Source: Coriobacteriia bacterium
GTDB taxonomy: Bacteria > Actinomycetota > Coriobacteriia > WRKU01
Direction: 5' to 3'
NCBI GenBank assembly: GCA_009784095.1
Contig: WRDL01000057.1
Span: forward strand, 1-9,108
Length of the DNA: 9,108 nt
Part shown: in pieces, positions 7,974-9,108 of the stretch
Position numbering within the stretch: the first letter of the stretch is position 1
How the letters are laid out: each line of letters begins with the position of its first letter
The notes under the pieces: generated by a model
Told to the model about the DNA's origin: nothing
The model's database searches: none
What the model saw: only the letters and a program-made list of their open reading frames with translations
Made by a program: the position numbers and the translations under genes

Positions 7974-8522
7974 ATGAGCGACTACTTGGACCTTTTTTCT
8001 GCACGCACCCACGCGCGCATCATGGCGCTTCGTCTGCTCTATCAATCCGAGCTGACCGGACGCCTGGTCTCCGACCTACTCGCCGATGACGCGTATGTGT
8101 TCAAGAACGAATACGAGGGGCTCTGCCAAGAGCCGATCGGCAACAGTGATGTCATGCGTGATTGCCCCAACTTCGATACGTGTGAATACCGTCTCTTCTT
8201 CGACCAATATGGCGACGAGATCGACTCATACTCGCTCGACATCGCCAACGGGGTCGAGGAGGACAAGGGGGCGATCGATGAATTGATCGCGCGCGCATCC
8301 GAGCATTGGGACATTTCACGAATGCCGGTCGTCGATCGCAGTATCGCGCGCATAGCGACCTGGGAGATGCTGCGCAATTCGCCCGAGGTCCCGCACAGCG
8401 TGGCGATCCATGAAGCGGTCAATATCGCCAAGGAGTATGGGGGAGATGACAGCTCGATGTTCGTGAACGGGGTGCTCGGCGAGATCACCAAGCTGGTGGT
8501 CGAACAGAAAGCGTCCGTATAG
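7974..8522 (+). CDS. nusB: Transcription antitermination factor NusB with an internal insertion
   Basis: NusB binds boxA RNA with NusE (ribosomal protein S10) and promotes antitermination of rRNA operons. The N-terminal arginine-rich helix ARTHARIMALRLLYQSEL (10-27) and the C-terminal helices VVDRSIARIATWEML (119-133) and VAIHEAVNIAKEYGGDDSSMFVNGVLGEI (143-171, in part) are typical. The protein is 182 residues, against about 140 for most NusB. The excess is an insertion of roughly 40 residues (about 38-82) between the first and second helical units. It is rich in aromatic and acidic residues and holds the only three cysteines (C51, C64, C70), with a CPNFDTC arrangement. The ATG at 7974 is 8 nt after the Asp23-family stop, with only a distant GAGG (7957-7960), so translation is probably coupled. 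The family call is firm; the role of the insertion is unknown. Confidence 0.93.
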   Translation: MSDYLDLFSARTHARIMALRLLYQSELTGRLVSDLLADDAYVFKNEYEGLCQEPIGNSDVMRDCPNFDTCEYRLFFDQYGDEIDSYSLDIANGVEEDKGAIDELIARASEHWDISRMPVVDRSIARIATWEMLRNSPEVPHSVAIHEAVNIAKEYGGDDSSMFVNGVLGEITKLVVEQKASV

Positions 8523-8560
8523 GTAGAATAGTACACAGGATCGTGAGAGCAGGATCGACC

Positions 8561-8941
8561 ATGGCAAAGGCAAAACCGAAGGCACCTGAATACGAAACCT
8601 ACGAAGAGGCCAAAGAGCGCCTCGATCAAATAGTCAGCGACGTGCGCGGCAAGGATATCTCTCTTGAAGCGAGCCTTGACCTGCTCGACGAGGGCGTCGA
8701 GCTCGCCAACAGGTGCACCGAACTCATCGATGTCGCCTCCTGGTCAAGACCGAGCGATGTAGGTGATGGCGAATCTGCCACCGAGAACGATGGCGTGGTC
8801 GAGTCGGACACCGAGCCGCCATGCGCACCAAGCGTCGAGCCCGATGTGAATACCGATGGAGAGACCATCGACGAGGCCTCCCTCGAGCAGGCTTATCTTG
8901 ATGATGCGATCGAGCAAACCGATGGCGAGGAGGTCGAGTAA
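8561..8941 (+). CDS. xseB: Exodeoxyribonuclease VII small subunit with acidic C-terminal extension
   Basis: XseB is the small subunit of exonuclease VII, a single-strand-specific nuclease in which several XseB chains bind the long helix of XseA. The core lies at residues 13-57: TYEEAKERLDQIVSDVRG, then ISLEASLDLLDEGVELANRCTELI, the usual helical hairpin. Most XseB proteins are 70-85 residues. This one has 126, because a Glu/Asp-rich, low-complexity tail (about 62-126) follows the core; it contains no recognised motif. I chose ATG 8561 because AGGA at 8551-8554 stands 6 nt before it. The frame is also open from GTG 8543, but that start has a badly spaced ribosome site. The partner gene xseA, which precedes xseB in B. 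subtilis, is not in the window. The stop codon lies in a small palindrome just before dxs. Confidence 0.9.
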   Translation: MAKAKPKAPEYETYEEAKERLDQIVSDVRGKDISLEASLDLLDEGVELANRCTELIDVASWSRPSDVGDGESATENDGVVESDTEPPCAPSVEPDVNTDGETIDEASLEQAYLDDAIEQTDGEEVE

Positions 8942-8948
8942 CTCGACC
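8932..8948 (+). repeat. 17-nt palindrome spanning the xseB stop and dxs start
   Basis: GGTCGAGT and ACTCGACC flank a single A at 8940, giving 8-bp arms. In RNA this would be a 7-bp stem with a UAA loop, the loop being the xseB stop codon itself. The upstream GAGGAGG (8927-8933) is 15 nt from the dxs ATG, too far for good initiation, and overlaps the stem by two bases. Folding would bring it right up to the ATG. It could equally be a DNA binding site or chance. Confidence 0.5.
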
Positions 8949-9108
8949 ATGACACCGAACAAAAGAAAAAAACGCATTCTCGACAGGATCGAGAACCCCA
9001 ATGACCTCAAGGTGCTCAACCTTGATGCGTTGACGACGCTTTCCGAAGAGATACGTGATCAACTCATTGACACGACCTCGGTCACCGGCGGGCATCTTGC
9101 CCCGAACC
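8949..9108 (+). CDS. dxs: 1-deoxy-D-xylulose-5-phosphate synthase, 3' part missing
   Basis: DXS condenses pyruvate and glyceraldehyde 3-phosphate, using thiamine diphosphate, in the first step of the MEP isoprenoid pathway. Only the first 53 residues are visible. ILDRIENPNDLKVLNLDALT, EEIRDQLID and the block VTGGHLAPN are hallmark DXS N-terminal sequences. A short basic leader, TPNKRKKR, precedes the conserved region and contains a run of seven A (8966-8972). ATG 8949 is preferred. An in-frame ATG at 8922 would add nine residues and overlap xseB; the only strong ribosome site nearby (GAGGAGG, 8927-8933) lies downstream of that ATG. The order xseB-dxs, with or without ispA between, is conserved in Gram-positive bacteria. 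The thiamine-binding and catalytic regions lie beyond the window. Confidence 0.95.
   Translation, partial: MTPNKRKKRILDRIENPNDLKVLNLDALTTLSEEIRDQLIDTTSVTGGHLAPN

Noticed and set aside
8524..8529. TAGAAT upstream of xseB as a -10 box, with TCGAAC (8500-8505) as -35.
   Set aside because: The -35 match is poor and the spacer is 18 nt. The same TAGAAT upstream of the Asp23-family gene (7552-7557) has no -35 at all, so I did not list either as a promoter.
8543..8560. GTG at 8543 as the xseB start.
   Set aside because: The nearest AGGA is only 2 nt away, while ATG 8561 has AGGA with normal spacing; the six extra residues show no conserved feature.

Overview
The window is a dense, single-strand (+) block of bacterial housekeeping genes with moderately high GC. 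Gene content and order suggest a Gram-positive or actinobacterial chromosome. My best guess, from protein resemblance and recall rather than a search, is a Coriobacteriia-like actinobacterium. No rRNA, tRNA, insertion sequence, phage gene or CRISPR array was found, and both ends cut through genes.

Left half (1-4200): the 3' part of hpt (purine salvage), ftsH (membrane AAA+ protease), folE (GTP cyclohydrolase I) and a fused folP-folK gene. hpt-ftsH is a classic Gram-positive pair, and the fol genes extend it into folate synthesis. No folB (dihydroneopterin aldolase) is present between folE and folPK. The DHPS half of FolPK lacks roughly 54 residues of its barrel core. A near-perfect 30-bp inverted repeat starts just after the folE stop and runs into the folPK coding sequence, placing the folPK start codon in its loop.

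Right half (4201-9108): a promoter with a perfect TATAAT overlaps the folPK stop. It probably drives a biotin-dependent carboxylase pair: a carboxyltransferase fused to a complete AccB-type biotin carrier (620 aa), then biotin carboxylase AccC. An Asp23/YqhY-family gene, nusB, xseB and the start of dxs follow. This order matches the Bacillus subtilis accB-accC-yqhY-nusB-(folD-xseA)-xseB-(ispA)-dxs cluster, except that the accB slot holds the carboxyltransferase-AccB fusion and folD, xseA and ispA are absent here.

The observation I rate highest is inside that fusion. Exactly where a normal AccB would begin there is an in-frame GTG preceded by a good Shine-Dalgarno sequence. The gene could therefore make both the 620-residue fusion and a free 154-residue AccB, supplying one AccC with two kinds of partner. 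Other points of interest are the folPK hairpin, the shortened DHPS, a cysteine-bearing insertion in NusB, and an acidic C-terminal extension on XseB.
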